In this document: piece after piece, positions 33,592-43,211 of the stretch
How the letters are laid out: every line of letters begins with the position of its first letter
Position numbering within the stretch: position 1 is the stretch's first letter
Program-made: the position numbers and the translations under genes
Notes under the pieces: generated by a model
What the model was told of the DNA's origin: nothing
Databases searched by the model: none
Seen by the model: only the letters and a program-made list of their open reading frames with translations
Origin: Pedobacter suwonensis
Lineage (GTDB): Bacteria; Bacteroidota; Bacteroidia; Sphingobacteriales; Sphingobacteriaceae
Assembly: GCF_900111825.1 (NCBI RefSeq)
Contig: NZ_FOJM01000005.1
Span: 241,145-305,144, forward strand
Reading direction: 5' to 3'
DNA length: 64,000 bases

Positions 33592-35151
33592 TTATTTGTT
33601 AGCTGTAATTACGGATGCATTATTTTTTTTATAGCCATTTAACTTAAACAATAAAATATTTTTACATACGGCTCCATTTCTGAAAATAGGGAGAATGATT
33701 GGTAGTGAACAACTCTGAAATTGGGATTTAATGAAGTTGATGCTGTTTTCGTCGTAAAGATTAGAGGGTATAATATAATATGCATTGTCGCCAACAGCCA
33801 ATTTTGGCTTGCTTGGGTTATACCAGTAATACTGATGAAGATCGAATATTTCTCCTAGGCCATAAGTATGCAAACCAGTTTTCCTGCAGACATAAAAATC
33901 TAAATGGGCAGCAGGAAACCACTTTGTGATCACAATGGTATGAACTTTTTTATTCTTTTCTAATGGTTTATCCAGTCGATAAATAGAATCAATTATCTTT
34001 CCTGTTTCTTTCCAGCCGTATAAATCCAATGTGGGATCGCCGGCGCCCAAACTGAGGGCTCCTGTTTGTGTTGAAAATGTACCCTTGTAAAAATTAATAG
34101 TGAAGAGACCTGCACTTACCACGAACAGGAAAAACAGTATGCTTGCACCAATAATCGTTTTTATTTTTTTATCGTTAAAAGATTCAAGTTTCAATGCAGA
34201 AAGAAATATTAAACAACTATATGCCGGGCCAGACCAATGGGGCAGGGTATCTCTAAAAATGGAAAGAAAAATAAGCGTAACAATAAGTGGTAGTGAGCAA
34301 AATAATAAAAGTTTGATTTCGCTCTTAAGGAAAAGATTTTTGGTGTTGATGAAACTCAAAACCGCCACCCAGGCCAGAAAAAAAATAATGGGATTGTTGT
34401 AGAATAGTTGTCCGCCAATTTCTCTGGCAAAAGCCAGTGGGTTGATGCCGGCATGGAATAAACTAACCCGATTACTGTGGTAGGTATAGGTAATAAAATG
34501 ATGCCGGATATTCCAGATGATCAGAGGAGATACTATCATCAAACTAATTAGTGCAGAAATATAGATGCCCTTTTGTACCAATAGTTTTCTATCGCTAAAA
34601 AGCACAAACAGGATCATGCCCACCCATAAGTAAACACCATGGATCTTACACATCATGCAAAGTCCTGCCGCTAACCCAAACCAGCACCAGAGGCTTAAAG
34701 TAGGTAAACCTTGCCCGGTGGATCTGATAATTTTAAGCAATAAAAAGATACTCCACAGCCAGAAAACCATTTGCGGACTATCGGGCAAAATAAATGTTCC
34801 GGCAATGATGCTGCAATAAAAAGACGAAGAATAAAGTAAAGCGGCAAACCAGCCGACACGGTTATTTCGTAGGAGTTTTCCCGTTTTAAATACGATTACA
34901 GTGCCTATAGTAGAGGATATTATGGCGCCCAGCCGAACCGCCAATTCGCTGTGGATAGATAAGTTTGCTGTTGTTGTTCTGATCAACCAGGCTACAAATG
35001 GAGGATGATCAAAATAATTCCACTGCAGATTTAAAGCGTATGTCCAATAATATACTTCATCATTTCCAAGCGCTGTTACTGAGGCTATAATCACTTTGAT
35101 TACAGCCATTGCCGCTATAAATAGCCATAATTTAAAGGGTATTTCTTTCAC
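33592..35151 (-). CDS. Glycosyltransferase family 39 (ArnT/PMT-like) membrane protein
   Basis: A 519-residue polytopic membrane protein with about 11-12 hydrophobic segments. The first periplasmic loop NDEVYYWTYALNLQWNYFDHPPFVAWL (D31, E32 and the DHPP) is the GT39/PMT_2 signature. Such enzymes move a sugar from an undecaprenyl or dolichyl phosphate to lipid or protein at the periplasmic face. The start is a GTG directly after the PAP2 stop codon (TAAGTG). The pairing with a PAP2 phosphatase suggests lipid or cell-surface glycan modification. Confidence 0.88.
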   Translation of the reverse strand: MKEIPFKLWLFIAAMAVIKVIIASVTALGNDEVYYWTYALNLQWNYFDHPPFVAWLIRTTTANLSIHSELAVRLGAIISSTIGTVIVFKTGKLLRNNRVGWFAALLYSSSFYCSIIAGTFILPDSPQMVFWLWSIFLLLKIIRSTGQGLPTLSLWCWFGLAAGLCMMCKIHGVYLWVGMILFVLFSDRKLLVQKGIYISALISLMIVSPLIIWNIRHHFITYTYHSNRVSLFHAGINPLAFAREIGGQLFYNNPIIFFLAWVAVLSFINTKNLFLKSEIKLLLFCSLPLIVTLIFLSIFRDTLPHWSGPAYSCLIFLSALKLESFNDKKIKTIIGASILFFLFVVSAGLFTINFYKGTFSTQTGALSLGAGDPTLDLYGWKETGKIIDSIYRLDKPLEKNKKVHTIVITKWFPAAHLDFYVCRKTGLHTYGLGEIFDLHQYYWYNPSKPKLAVGDNAYYIIPSNLYDENSINFIKSQFQSCSLPIILPIFRNGAVCKNILLFKLNGYKKNNASVITANK

Positions 35152-35835
35152 TTAGATAGGAATTGACTGATTGGCGATTTTAAACTGTTTATATCTTTTG
35201 TTTAGCTTAGCCGATCTGAAAAGCTTAAGGTCGTATACCTGGTAATAGCCCGCAATTGCGCATGTGATACCAGTTACTGCACCAAAAATTACATCAATAA
35301 GAAAATGTTGCGCCAGGTATATACGTGAATAACCGATTGAAAAGGCAAAAAACAGGCAATAAAAAGATATTTTCTTTTTCTTGAAAATTAAAACCAATAC
35401 TGTGGCTAATGCAAAAGCAGATGCGGTATGCCCTGAAGGAAAAGAATTTTGATTATGCGTGCTTACGCCCTCTACAAAATGAGTATAGTGAAATAATGTC
35501 TGCTCAAAAAAATATTTAGGCCGTGGCATGTGAAATACTCTCTTGGCGATCTGAATAATCAAGCCCGAGTAAGTGTAAGCAAGGGCAACGGTCATTGCTT
35601 TTTTCTTTTTTCGAACTGCAAGCAGAATGGCTGCTACAAGGATACTGATTAAGCCATCTCCAAGATTGGTGAAATACCTGAAAAAAGTATCGAGCCATAT
35701 TGGGTGAAACCTGTTTAAAATAATGAATCCATCTGTTTTGGAAAAGCTAAAATTAAAAGTAAGTGCCAACAGCAGTATTGATATCGCAGTAAAGAAATAA
35801 TACCGGAGTTTGCTCAGTCTTTTCGTGGTACGCAT
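35152..35835 (-). CDS. PAP2-family phosphatase
   Basis: A membrane phosphatase of about 227 residues. The three catalytic motifs are present: KRVFHMPRPK (KX6RP), PSGHTASAFA (PSGH) and SRIYLAQHFLID (SRX5HX3D). Such enzymes dephosphorylate undecaprenyl pyrophosphate or phospholipids. The ATG at 35835 is chosen because a TAnnTTTG box on the minus strand (35858-35851) covers the only upstream start. It sits directly before the GT39 gene, with which it forms an operon. Confidence 0.9.
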   Translation of the reverse strand: MRTTKRLSKLRYYFFTAISILLLALTFNFSFSKTDGFIILNRFHPIWLDTFFRYFTNLGDGLISILVAAILLAVRKKKKAMTVALAYTYSGLIIQIAKRVFHMPRPKYFFEQTLFHYTHFVEGVSTHNQNSFPSGHTASAFALATVLVLIFKKKKISFYCLFFAFSIGYSRIYLAQHFLIDVIFGAVTGITCAIAGYYQVYDLKLFRSAKLNKRYKQFKIANQSIPI

Positions 35836-36074
35836 GAGCTGTTCTTTACACAAAAATATCAGGCATACGTCATCTCAAGGTTAAGCGATTATCATGTTTA
35901 CATCAGCAGAAATTTGTTTAATTAGCTATTTTTTGCCTGGAATACTCCGGTTTTCAATGTAGAGGCACCGATTTGAATGTAATCCCAGACTAACATTTGT
36001 TAATAAGTTAATATTGATATAGTGATAACTTAAAACACATTACGTTGCTTTGCGGCCATAGAACTAAATTAATT

Positions 36075-36305
36075 ATGCAAAACAATCAGGTAAAAGTTAG
36101 TCCCGATTTACAACGGTTTATTGACAAGTTTGAGCCTAGCAAATTTAAACTCATGCCAAGTGGTATCGAGATTAGAGGGATAAACGATATACACCGAAAC
36201 ATCACTCAGGCGAAAGAAATTATAGCAAGATTAAATCTTCGGCTAATTGTTTCACACAATGCCGAAATGCTTAGTTATAGAGGATTTGAAGTAAATAACT
36301 TTTGA
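36075..36305 (+). CDS. Hypothetical protein, 76 residues
   Basis: A small soluble protein (MQNNQVKVSPDLQRFIDKFEPSKFKLMPSGIEIRGINDIHRNITQAKEII...). The pattern of helix, two strands and helix with SGIEIRGINDIH is regular, but no family is recognised. The ATG at 36075 is preferred over the upstream TTG (36045). It stands alone. Confidence 0.6.
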   Translation: MQNNQVKVSPDLQRFIDKFEPSKFKLMPSGIEIRGINDIHRNITQAKEIIARLNLRLIVSHNAEMLSYRGFEVNNF

Positions 36306-36737
36306 ACCAAAATTAATTTTAATTCCGCTAAATTTACTTTTGGGATGTCATTTGTATAATCTTACCAGATACATTAAAAGGGGAATAAATTAAGCAATAC
36401 GGCTATCCTTCTAGGCTTTAGTTCAGCAGAATAGTTGGGGTAGCGGTAACATTTTACCGGCTCTTCACTGTGTTCAGATTAAAAGAAGTTGAAAATACTG
36501 ATTGGTTGTTGACTCACAATTTTTCATCTCTGCATTACCGCCAGCAAATTTTTTCTCTATGGCTGCAATAAACCTGTGTAGCCGCTTTTAAGAATGGTAT
36601 CTGTTCTATAAATCTTGATCTAAATATAAATTTCATTAAGGTATTTTGGCTTATAGCTGTTGCGATATCTACTCTTTTTATTATCCGATTTAAGGATAAT
36701 TTATTAAATTGCCTTTATCTAATTTAAACCGATCTTG
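36306..36737. other. Intergenic stretch without a visible gene
   Basis: Nothing with coding character, no strong hairpin and no repeat other than a fragment at about 36464-36490 (CTTCACTGTGTTCAG) like one at 20297-20322. The regulatory region of the LytTR gene may lie near the right end. Confidence 0.45.
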
Positions 36738-37493
36738 ATGAAAAACTCCGTCTCATGTATCATCGTTGACGATGATCCTACTGCCATTAATATTTTGCAA
36801 GATTATATTGTAGAAATGCCAAGATTGAAGATAAACCGAATCTTTACTAAACCAGTAGAGGCACTTAGCGAAATCAGTATTGAAAGCAATAGGCAGTTAA
36901 TTTTTTTGGATATTGATATGCCTGCACTGTCGGGTCTACAGCTTGCCGATAACCTTAAGCACAAATCGCACAATATTATTTTTACCACATCCTATCCGGA
37001 ATTTGCACTGGATGCATTTAAAGTTAGGGCAAAACATTACCTGTTAAAACCTTTTAATATGGGGGATTTTGCCGTAGTTGTTAATGAAGTGCTTTCGGAA
37101 TGTTATGATGCACAGCATATTGCAAAAGAAAATGAAGGTGCATTTTTCTTGCGTACAAACGGCGAGCGTGGCAGATTAACCAAAGTACTTAAGAAAGACA
37201 TCATCTATCTGCAGGGATCTAATAATCATGTACATATTTATACTCCGACAAATGATTATTCGGTGTATATGACCATTAAGGAGATGGAAGAAAAACTTCA
37301 GGAGAATGGACACTTCTATCGTGTCCACAAATCATATATTATCAATACCGCCTATGTAAAGGAGATCAATGGGCACAAAATCGACCTTGGAAAGTACGAA
37401 GTGCTTATGACCCCACAATACAAAGAGGCATTTATGAGGTTTATTGAAGACCAAACCCTGGTCTCAAAACGTTTAAGGGACCAACATTTGTAA
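36738..37493 (+). CDS. LytTR-family response regulator
   Basis: A 251-residue regulator. The receiver (1-120) has the acidic pair in IIVDDDP, the phosphoacceptor Asp58 in FLDIDMP and the Lys in HYLLKPFN. The LytTR DNA-binding domain (about 145-245) has LQGSNNHVHIYT, RVHKSYIINTAYVKEI and PQYKEAFMRF. LytTR regulators bind tandem sites and activate transcription. A LytS-type kinase gene follows after 230 bp and is the likely partner. The ATG at 36738 is preferred over the TTG just before it. Confidence 0.92.
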   Translation: MKNSVSCIIVDDDPTAINILQDYIVEMPRLKINRIFTKPVEALSEISIESNRQLIFLDIDMPALSGLQLADNLKHKSHNIIFTTSYPEFALDAFKVRAKHYLLKPFNMGDFAVVVNEVLSECYDAQHIAKENEGAFFLRTNGERGRLTKVLKKDIIYLQGSNNHVHIYTPTNDYSVYMTIKEMEEKLQENGHFYRVHKSYIINTAYVKEINGHKIDLGKYEVLMTPQYKEAFMRFIEDQTLVSKRLRDQHL

Positions 37494-37727
37494 ATCTGAT
37501 TGGCTTGTTAATGTTGTAATTGCCGTAATCGTACTGGTTGTTGGATCACTCTTTGAAAAGCGCATACCTGCAGCTTTTTGTGAACGGAAAACAAATGCAG
37601 TTTTCCGGGTCGATTTTAAGTCTATTATTGTTTTCATAGACGAAAATTAGCTCCGCCAAAACTGCGAAAAGACTACATTACGCTAAGCAGTCGTTGACTG
37701 TTGTGAAACCGATTTTTAACAAAAAAA

Positions 37728-38786
37728 ATGAAAAACTGGCTAAAAAATTATCGCTGGCACCTTATATCATGGGCCACCTTCATTCTTTATGAATATATAT
37801 TGGTTTCGTTAATTCTTAAAATAAGGTCGCCGATATTAAATTATTGCATTCATTACATTATTAATATTGTACTTTTCTACGTTCATGCAGAATTGGTATT
37901 AGCCAGAAATCTGAGACTTAAAAGGCCTGCTTATTTAAGCATCATTATATTTACGTCAATTGAAATTTTGTTGCACACCATTATTGCTTACTTTGCAGAT
38001 CGTTTTCTTTCAAAAACAGCTATAATTTCTTTTGATAACCTAACCACTGTAAACTGGAAATATTTATCCGTAACAACATGGCGGGGAATCTATTTCTTAT
38101 TGTTCTCTACTGCTTATTATTTTATTAAAAGTTATATCCAACAAAAACAGCGGACAGTAGAACTGGAAAAAGAAGCAATTGAAGAGATGTTGAAGCAAAA
38201 GCAAATGACACTTGAACTTGCAAATGCTAAAAATGCTTACCTGAAAGCACAAATAAATCCACATTTTTTGTTTAATACCTTAACCTATATTCACAATAGC
38301 ACACATAAAAGCGAACCCCGCGCTGCAGAAGCAGTCCGGTATCTTTCTAAGCTGATGCGCTACGCCTTGGAATGCGAACACGGTCCGGAAATTATGCCGC
38401 TTGAAGCGGAAATCCATCAAGTTGAAAACCTCCTGCGACTTTGCAGAATAAAACAGCCTGACTTATTTATAGATTTTGTTTATGATGATAAAATCATAGC
38501 AGTAGAGGTTATTCCATTACTCTTGCTTAGCCTGACGGAAAATATGGTTAAACATGGAAACCTGAGCCAGCCTGAAGATACCGGAAAAATTATTGTAAAA
38601 TTGGAGGATGGTATCTTTAGCATCCAGACCAGTAACCTGATTAACACAGGCTTGAATGATACCGGCTTTCATACGGGGCTTGAAAATACCAGGCAAAGGT
38701 TATTTCATACGTATGCAGAAAAAGCATCGCTCTGTGCCAGGGTGAAAGGTAAGTATTTTGAAGTATTGATAACCATTAGCTTATAG
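37728..38786 (+). CDS. LytS/YehU-type sensor histidine kinase
   Basis: A 352-residue kinase. Four to five transmembrane helices (about 10-130) form a sensor without a periplasmic domain, followed by a coiled coil (about 140-165). The His_kinase motif is AQINPHFLFNTL with His179, and the ATP-binding part has the N-box LSLTENMVKHG and the G-box GLENTRQRL typical of LytS. It probably phosphorylates the LytTR regulator at 36738. The 234 bp between the two genes contains no gene. Confidence 0.9.
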   Translation: MKNWLKNYRWHLISWATFILYEYILVSLILKIRSPILNYCIHYIINIVLFYVHAELVLARNLRLKRPAYLSIIIFTSIEILLHTIIAYFADRFLSKTAIISFDNLTTVNWKYLSVTTWRGIYFLLFSTAYYFIKSYIQQKQRTVELEKEAIEEMLKQKQMTLELANAKNAYLKAQINPHFLFNTLTYIHNSTHKSEPRAAEAVRYLSKLMRYALECEHGPEIMPLEAEIHQVENLLRLCRIKQPDLFIDFVYDDKIIAVEVIPLLLLSLTENMVKHGNLSQPEDTGKIIVKLEDGIFSIQTSNLINTGLNDTGFHTGLENTRQRLFHTYAEKASLCARVKGKYFEVLITISL

Positions 38787-38940
38787 GGAGCAATCTGCAA
38801 TTCTATAACACGTTTATTTCCCAATTTTAAATGTAAACTCAAATAATCTTAGCAGTTTTCCTCGTCGACCGAAAAGTGAATACCTTTTAGCGATTTATCA
38901 TTGCTCACCATGATAAATCGCTTGTAGATGACATCATCCT

Positions 38941-41900
38941 TTACATTTTTCCATCATCGATCCGTACCGGTATCATTTTATCTGCTTTTTTGCGATACGA
39001 CCAATAAAATACGATCGGATAAACAAATAGATTAAATAATGTATTGGTAATCAATCCGCCAATTACGACAATGGCCAATGGCTTTGAAGCTTCTGAACCG
39101 ATCCCGGTAGAAAGCGCTGCAGGCATCAACCCTATAGCGGCCATTAAAGCCGTCATCAGCACCGGTCTGAACCTGCTGGCAATTCCATCACGCATGGCAT
39201 CGGTAAAAGTCCAGTGCGGATGGTATTTCAGCTCTGCAATATTGGTTTTGAAACGGGTAATAAGAATTACACCATTTTGCACGCAGATCCCAAATAATGC
39301 AATAAAACCAATTCCGGCCGAGATGTTAAAGTTTACACCAGCGGCCAACAATGCTAATATGCCACCAATCATGGCAAATGGAACGTTGTTCAATACCAGT
39401 AAGGCATCTTTAATATTGCCGAAAAGTACAAAGAGAATAAAAAATATAAGCAATAAACTTACTGGTACAGCCTCTGATAATCTGGCAATAGCCCTTTGCT
39501 GGTTTTCAAAATCGCCGGCCCACTCCAGCTGATAACCTTGCGGCAATTTGATTTTGGCATTTACTTTCTGCTGTGCTTCGGCAATTACGCTTCCCATATC
39601 CCTGCCGCGGATCGAGAATTTGATGGCGCCGTACCGTTTATGTTTATCACGGTAAATCATACTTGGCCCCGTAATCTTACTAATGCTTGATATTTCGCCT
39701 AATTGAACATTAGAACCTGATAGGGTAGGAATGCGTAATTTGCTGATCGAACTTTCATCATTTCGAAAATCTTCAGGATAACGGATAATGAGGTCGAATT
39801 TGCGTTCACCTTCGTAAATCTGTGTAGCAGCTTTACCGCCAATGGCCATTTCGATTACTGCATTGGCATCTGCTGTGCTTACGCCATACAAGGCCATTTT
39901 TTTCTGATCAAGGTTAATCTGCAGTTCGGGCTGACCAAGATTCCTTAAAATACCCAAATCTTCAATACCCTCAATTGTTTTTAAGATATTTTCTATTTTT
40001 TCCTCTTCCTGTTCAATATATTCAAAGTTCTCGCCAAATAATTTCACCACAATGGATCCCTTTACGCCTGAAACCGCTTCTTCTACATTATCAGAAATGG
40101 GTTGCGAAAAATTGAGGCTGATGCCCGGAAAGCTTTTTAATTTTTCCTGCATGCGTTCAATCAGCTGTTCTTTGCTTTGCTTACGTTTCCATTCTTTCCG
40201 GGGATAGATATCAACATGAAATTCCATATTGTAAAAACCAGTTGCATCTGTCCCGTCGTTCGGACGGCCAGTTTGCGACATTACCTGTTTTACTTCCTCA
40301 AAACTTAAAAAGATCTTCCTCATTTCGTTTGAAAGTTTTTTGGTTTCATCCAGCGAAATACTCAAAGGTCCGGTTGCACGGACATAAATGGAACCTTCAT
40401 CTAAACTGGGAAGAAATTCGGTGCCCAAAAAATTAAAACTGAACGCACCTGATAGCAGTACAATAATAGAGATGCTAAAAACAAGTTTCTTTTTTTTGAA
40501 GCAGCTATCATAAAATTTGAGGGTTGCTTTGGTAATCCACTCTAAAAAGATATTGTGTTTCTCTTTCACATTTTTTTTCAAAAGTACGCTGGCCATGGCA
40601 GGAACCAGGGTAAAGGTCAAAATTAGCGCACCCAATAAGGCAAAACTCAAGGTCCACGCCAATGGAGAGAACATCTTACCTTCAACTTTTTCGAAAGTGA
40701 AAATGGGTAGCAAACCCGTAATAATGATCAGTTTAGCAAATAAAATACCCTTTCCGTTTTCGAGACTGGCTTTTTTTATAAAACCGAGCTTGCTCATTTT
40801 GTTGAACTTTTCCATGCCCAGTTTTTTTGCCTTGGCATCCAATACGACGAAGATTCCTTCAACCATCACCACGGCACCGTCTATAATAATCCCGAAGTCG
40901 ATAGCACCCATGGATAGCAGATTGGCCGGCATACCTTTTAATTTAAGACAGATAAAAGCAAAAAGCAAGGCCAATGGAATAATAATCGAAACGATTAAGG
41001 TGGTGCGCCAATCGGCCATGAAAAGAAACACAATCAGGGTAACAAATAAAATCCCTTCCAGCATGTTGCCCATTACCGTGTGCACGGAGTAATTAACCAG
41101 GTCTTCGCGGTCGTAAAACGGTTTGATTTTTACATCATCAGGCAAAACAGTGCTGTTGATGGTATTGATCTTTTCTTTTAACCTAGCAATGACCTCGCTG
41201 GGGTTGCCGCCTTTTCTCATAACAATGATGCCTTCTACTACATCGGGATCCCTGTCGCGCCCAACCTGACCCAATCTGGGTAGAGCTGATTCAGCCACTT
41301 CGGCAATGGTTTTAACATAGATAGGGGTGCCATTAATGTTGTCAACCACTACGTTTCTGATTTCGTCGATATTGTTAAGCACGCCGATGCCCCTTACCAC
41401 ATAGGCTTGTCCGCTCTGCACAATCACATCACCACCTACATTAATATTACTTTTAGATACTGCTTCGAACAGTTCGGTTGCACTTACACCATATTGAATG
41501 GCCTTCTGCGGATCGACCGTGATCTGGTAGGTTTTAACCTCGCCACCAAAACTAACTACATCGGCAATGCCTGAAACAGATAAGAGTTCGCGTTGGACAA
41601 CCCAGTCTTGTAAGGTCTTTAATTCTCTGACCGACTTTGTATCGCTTATTAAAGTATAACGGAAAATCTCGCCGGTTGGCCCATAGGGTGGCTGTACTTC
41701 AGGTTGGATACCTTCAGGCAGATCGGCTTCATCAAGATGGTTGTTTACCTGGACCCGGGCTTCAGCGTAATCTACATCGTCTTCGAAACTTACCTTTACG
41801 ATGGATAAACCAAATAATGAGGAAGACCGGATACTAGTTCGCTTTTCGGTAGGGTTCATGGCAATTTCCAGCGGTCTGCTCACAAATTTTTCTACTTCCT

Positions 41901-42084
41901 CGGCGCTACGGCCCGGCCATTGGGTAATAATGGTAATATTAGTATTGGTTACATCGGGAAAGGCATCTATTGTGGTATGTTTGAAGCTTAAATAACCTCC
42001 AACGATTAAGATAAATGTGGCAAAAAAGATGAAATATTTATTTTTGAGTGCAAAGCCGATAATGCTTTTTATGAATTTATTCAT
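38941..42084 (-). CDS. czcA: CzcA/CusA-family RND heavy-metal efflux pump
   Basis: A 1047-residue inner-membrane pump of the HME-RND family with 12 helices and two large periplasmic loops. The proton-relay motif in helix 4 reads DFGIIIDGAVVMVE, with D396, D402 and E409. The 6- and 7-residue spacings equal those of CzcA (D402, D408, E415) of Cupriavidus. CusA-type Cu/Ag pumps have a different motif, so divalent cations such as Zn, Co, Cd or Ni are the more likely substrate. It is the last gene of the tolC-adaptor-pump operon, 28 bp after the adaptor. Confidence 0.93.
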   Translation of the reverse strand: MNKFIKSIIGFALKNKYFIFFATFILIVGGYLSFKHTTIDAFPDVTNTNITIITQWPGRSAEEVEKFVSRPLEIAMNPTEKRTSIRSSSLFGLSIVKVSFEDDVDYAEARVQVNNHLDEADLPEGIQPEVQPPYGPTGEIFRYTLISDTKSVRELKTLQDWVVQRELLSVSGIADVVSFGGEVKTYQITVDPQKAIQYGVSATELFEAVSKSNINVGGDVIVQSGQAYVVRGIGVLNNIDEIRNVVVDNINGTPIYVKTIAEVAESALPRLGQVGRDRDPDVVEGIIVMRKGGNPSEVIARLKEKINTINSTVLPDDVKIKPFYDREDLVNYSVHTVMGNMLEGILFVTLIVFLFMADWRTTLIVSIIIPLALLFAFICLKLKGMPANLLSMGAIDFGIIIDGAVVMVEGIFVVLDAKAKKLGMEKFNKMSKLGFIKKASLENGKGILFAKLIIITGLLPIFTFEKVEGKMFSPLAWTLSFALLGALILTFTLVPAMASVLLKKNVKEKHNIFLEWITKATLKFYDSCFKKKKLVFSISIIVLLSGAFSFNFLGTEFLPSLDEGSIYVRATGPLSISLDETKKLSNEMRKIFLSFEEVKQVMSQTGRPNDGTDATGFYNMEFHVDIYPRKEWKRKQSKEQLIERMQEKLKSFPGISLNFSQPISDNVEEAVSGVKGSIVVKLFGENFEYIEQEEEKIENILKTIEGIEDLGILRNLGQPELQINLDQKKMALYGVSTADANAVIEMAIGGKAATQIYEGERKFDLIIRYPEDFRNDESSISKLRIPTLSGSNVQLGEISSISKITGPSMIYRDKHKRYGAIKFSIRGRDMGSVIAEAQQKVNAKIKLPQGYQLEWAGDFENQQRAIARLSEAVPVSLLLIFFILFVLFGNIKDALLVLNNVPFAMIGGILALLAAGVNFNISAGIGFIALFGICVQNGVILITRFKTNIAELKYHPHWTFTDAMRDGIASRFRPVLMTALMAAIGLMPAALSTGIGSEASKPLAIVVIGGLITNTLFNLFVYPIVFYWSYRKKADKMIPVRIDDGKM

Positions 42085-42112
42085 TTTTGAAATCTAGGGT
42101 GATAAAAAGAAA

Positions 42113-43201
42113 TTATTGTGTTTTTAAGCTTTCGAATAAGAAAACCTGTTTGGATGCAATAATGCGGTCGCCGGCCTGCACTCCTTTGCTGATGTAGGTT
42201 TTATCGGCGGTTTTACGCCCTATTTCGATCTCCTGGATTTTTACTTTATGATCCTGCCCCAGAACGAGCACATAGTTTTTGTTTTCGTCGAAAATTACGG
42301 CCCTTGAGTTTAAAACCGGGAGATCAATAGATGAATTAGCCGAAACCTTTACCGTTCCAAGCATACCAGGTTTGAGCAAAAAGCCTGGATTTGGGATCAC
42401 CACCCTTGCATTCATTACTTTGCTGTCCTGGTCAACCTGGTTGTATAATTTCTCTATTTTTCCTTTAAAAACTTTATTGGGGTAGGATAGGGTTGATAAA
42501 CTTACCTCATCGCCTGCCTTAACACGCGAAATATCCGACTCGTAAATATTGATCATGGCCCAAACGTTGGAGAGATCGGCAATGGTAAACAGGCTTTTAT
42601 CATTGTCGCCACGCAACTGCATGTTCTGCGTAACATTTTTTTCGATTACAAAACCGCTAATCGGCGATTTAATTGCATACAATCCTGTACTGCTACCTCC
42701 ATTGAGTTTTAATACAGAACTGGCTCTTTTTGCTTCTGCTTTTTTGATCTGATAGTCATTTTTTGCTTCTTCAAGTTCTTTTGCTGATGATAAACCACTT
42801 TGGAAAAGTTGTTCGGCTTGTTTTACCGCTCTTTCTGCATTTTTAAGTTCGGCATTTGCGGCAATAACTTCTTTATCAAAACCTGCCATTTCAGAACTGG
42901 TGAGCGTAGCCAGTGTTTGTCCGCTCGAAACCTGATCACCTAACCTTACCCCAACACGGTTTACAGTTCCACTTACCATGGGAAAAAGTTCAGATCTGCG
43001 CTCCTCATTTGCGGTGATTTTGGCCGAGAACATCAGTTCGGTTTTACCGTTAGCCTGTTGTACAGTATCGATTAATAATCGGTTGATCAAAGAATCTGTA
43101 ATGGAAAATTTATCATTTGGTGCAGCCGTTTTATGTTCGCCACAGGCAAAGAATAAACTGGTTGCAGCAATGAGTACAGTGTGTTTATAGCGATTTTGCA
43201 T
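42113..43201 (-). CDS. RND efflux periplasmic adaptor (CzcB/CusB type)
   Basis: A 362-residue membrane-fusion protein with a lipoprotein-like N-terminus (LFFACGEHK). It has the barrel-sandwich/lipoyl halves (GTVNRVGVRLGDQVSSGQTLATL and YAIKSPISGFVIEKNV), a central alpha-hairpin and the beta-barrel and membrane-proximal domains. It links the RND pump with the TolC channel across the periplasm. No N-terminal Met-rich metallochaperone domain is visible. It is 10 bp after the TolC gene. Confidence 0.92.
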   Translation of the reverse strand: MQNRYKHTVLIAATSLFFACGEHKTAAPNDKFSITDSLINRLLIDTVQQANGKTELMFSAKITANEERRSELFPMVSGTVNRVGVRLGDQVSSGQTLATLTSSEMAGFDKEVIAANAELKNAERAVKQAEQLFQSGLSSAKELEEAKNDYQIKKAEAKRASSVLKLNGGSSTGLYAIKSPISGFVIEKNVTQNMQLRGDNDKSLFTIADLSNVWAMINIYESDISRVKAGDEVSLSTLSYPNKVFKGKIEKLYNQVDQDSKVMNARVVIPNPGFLLKPGMLGTVKVSANSSIDLPVLNSRAVIFDENKNYVLVLGQDHKVKIQEIEIGRKTADKTYISKGVQAGDRIIASKQVFLFESLKTQ

Positions 43202-43211
43202 GAAATTTTAT

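Noticed and set aside
39044..39532. Plus-strand ORF of 162 residues
   Set aside because: Antisense shadow of the RND pump C-terminus.
40517..41092. Plus-strand ORF of 191 residues inside the RND pump gene
   Set aside because: It is antisense to an intact, clearly conserved 1047-residue gene and has the skewed composition of a shadow frame.
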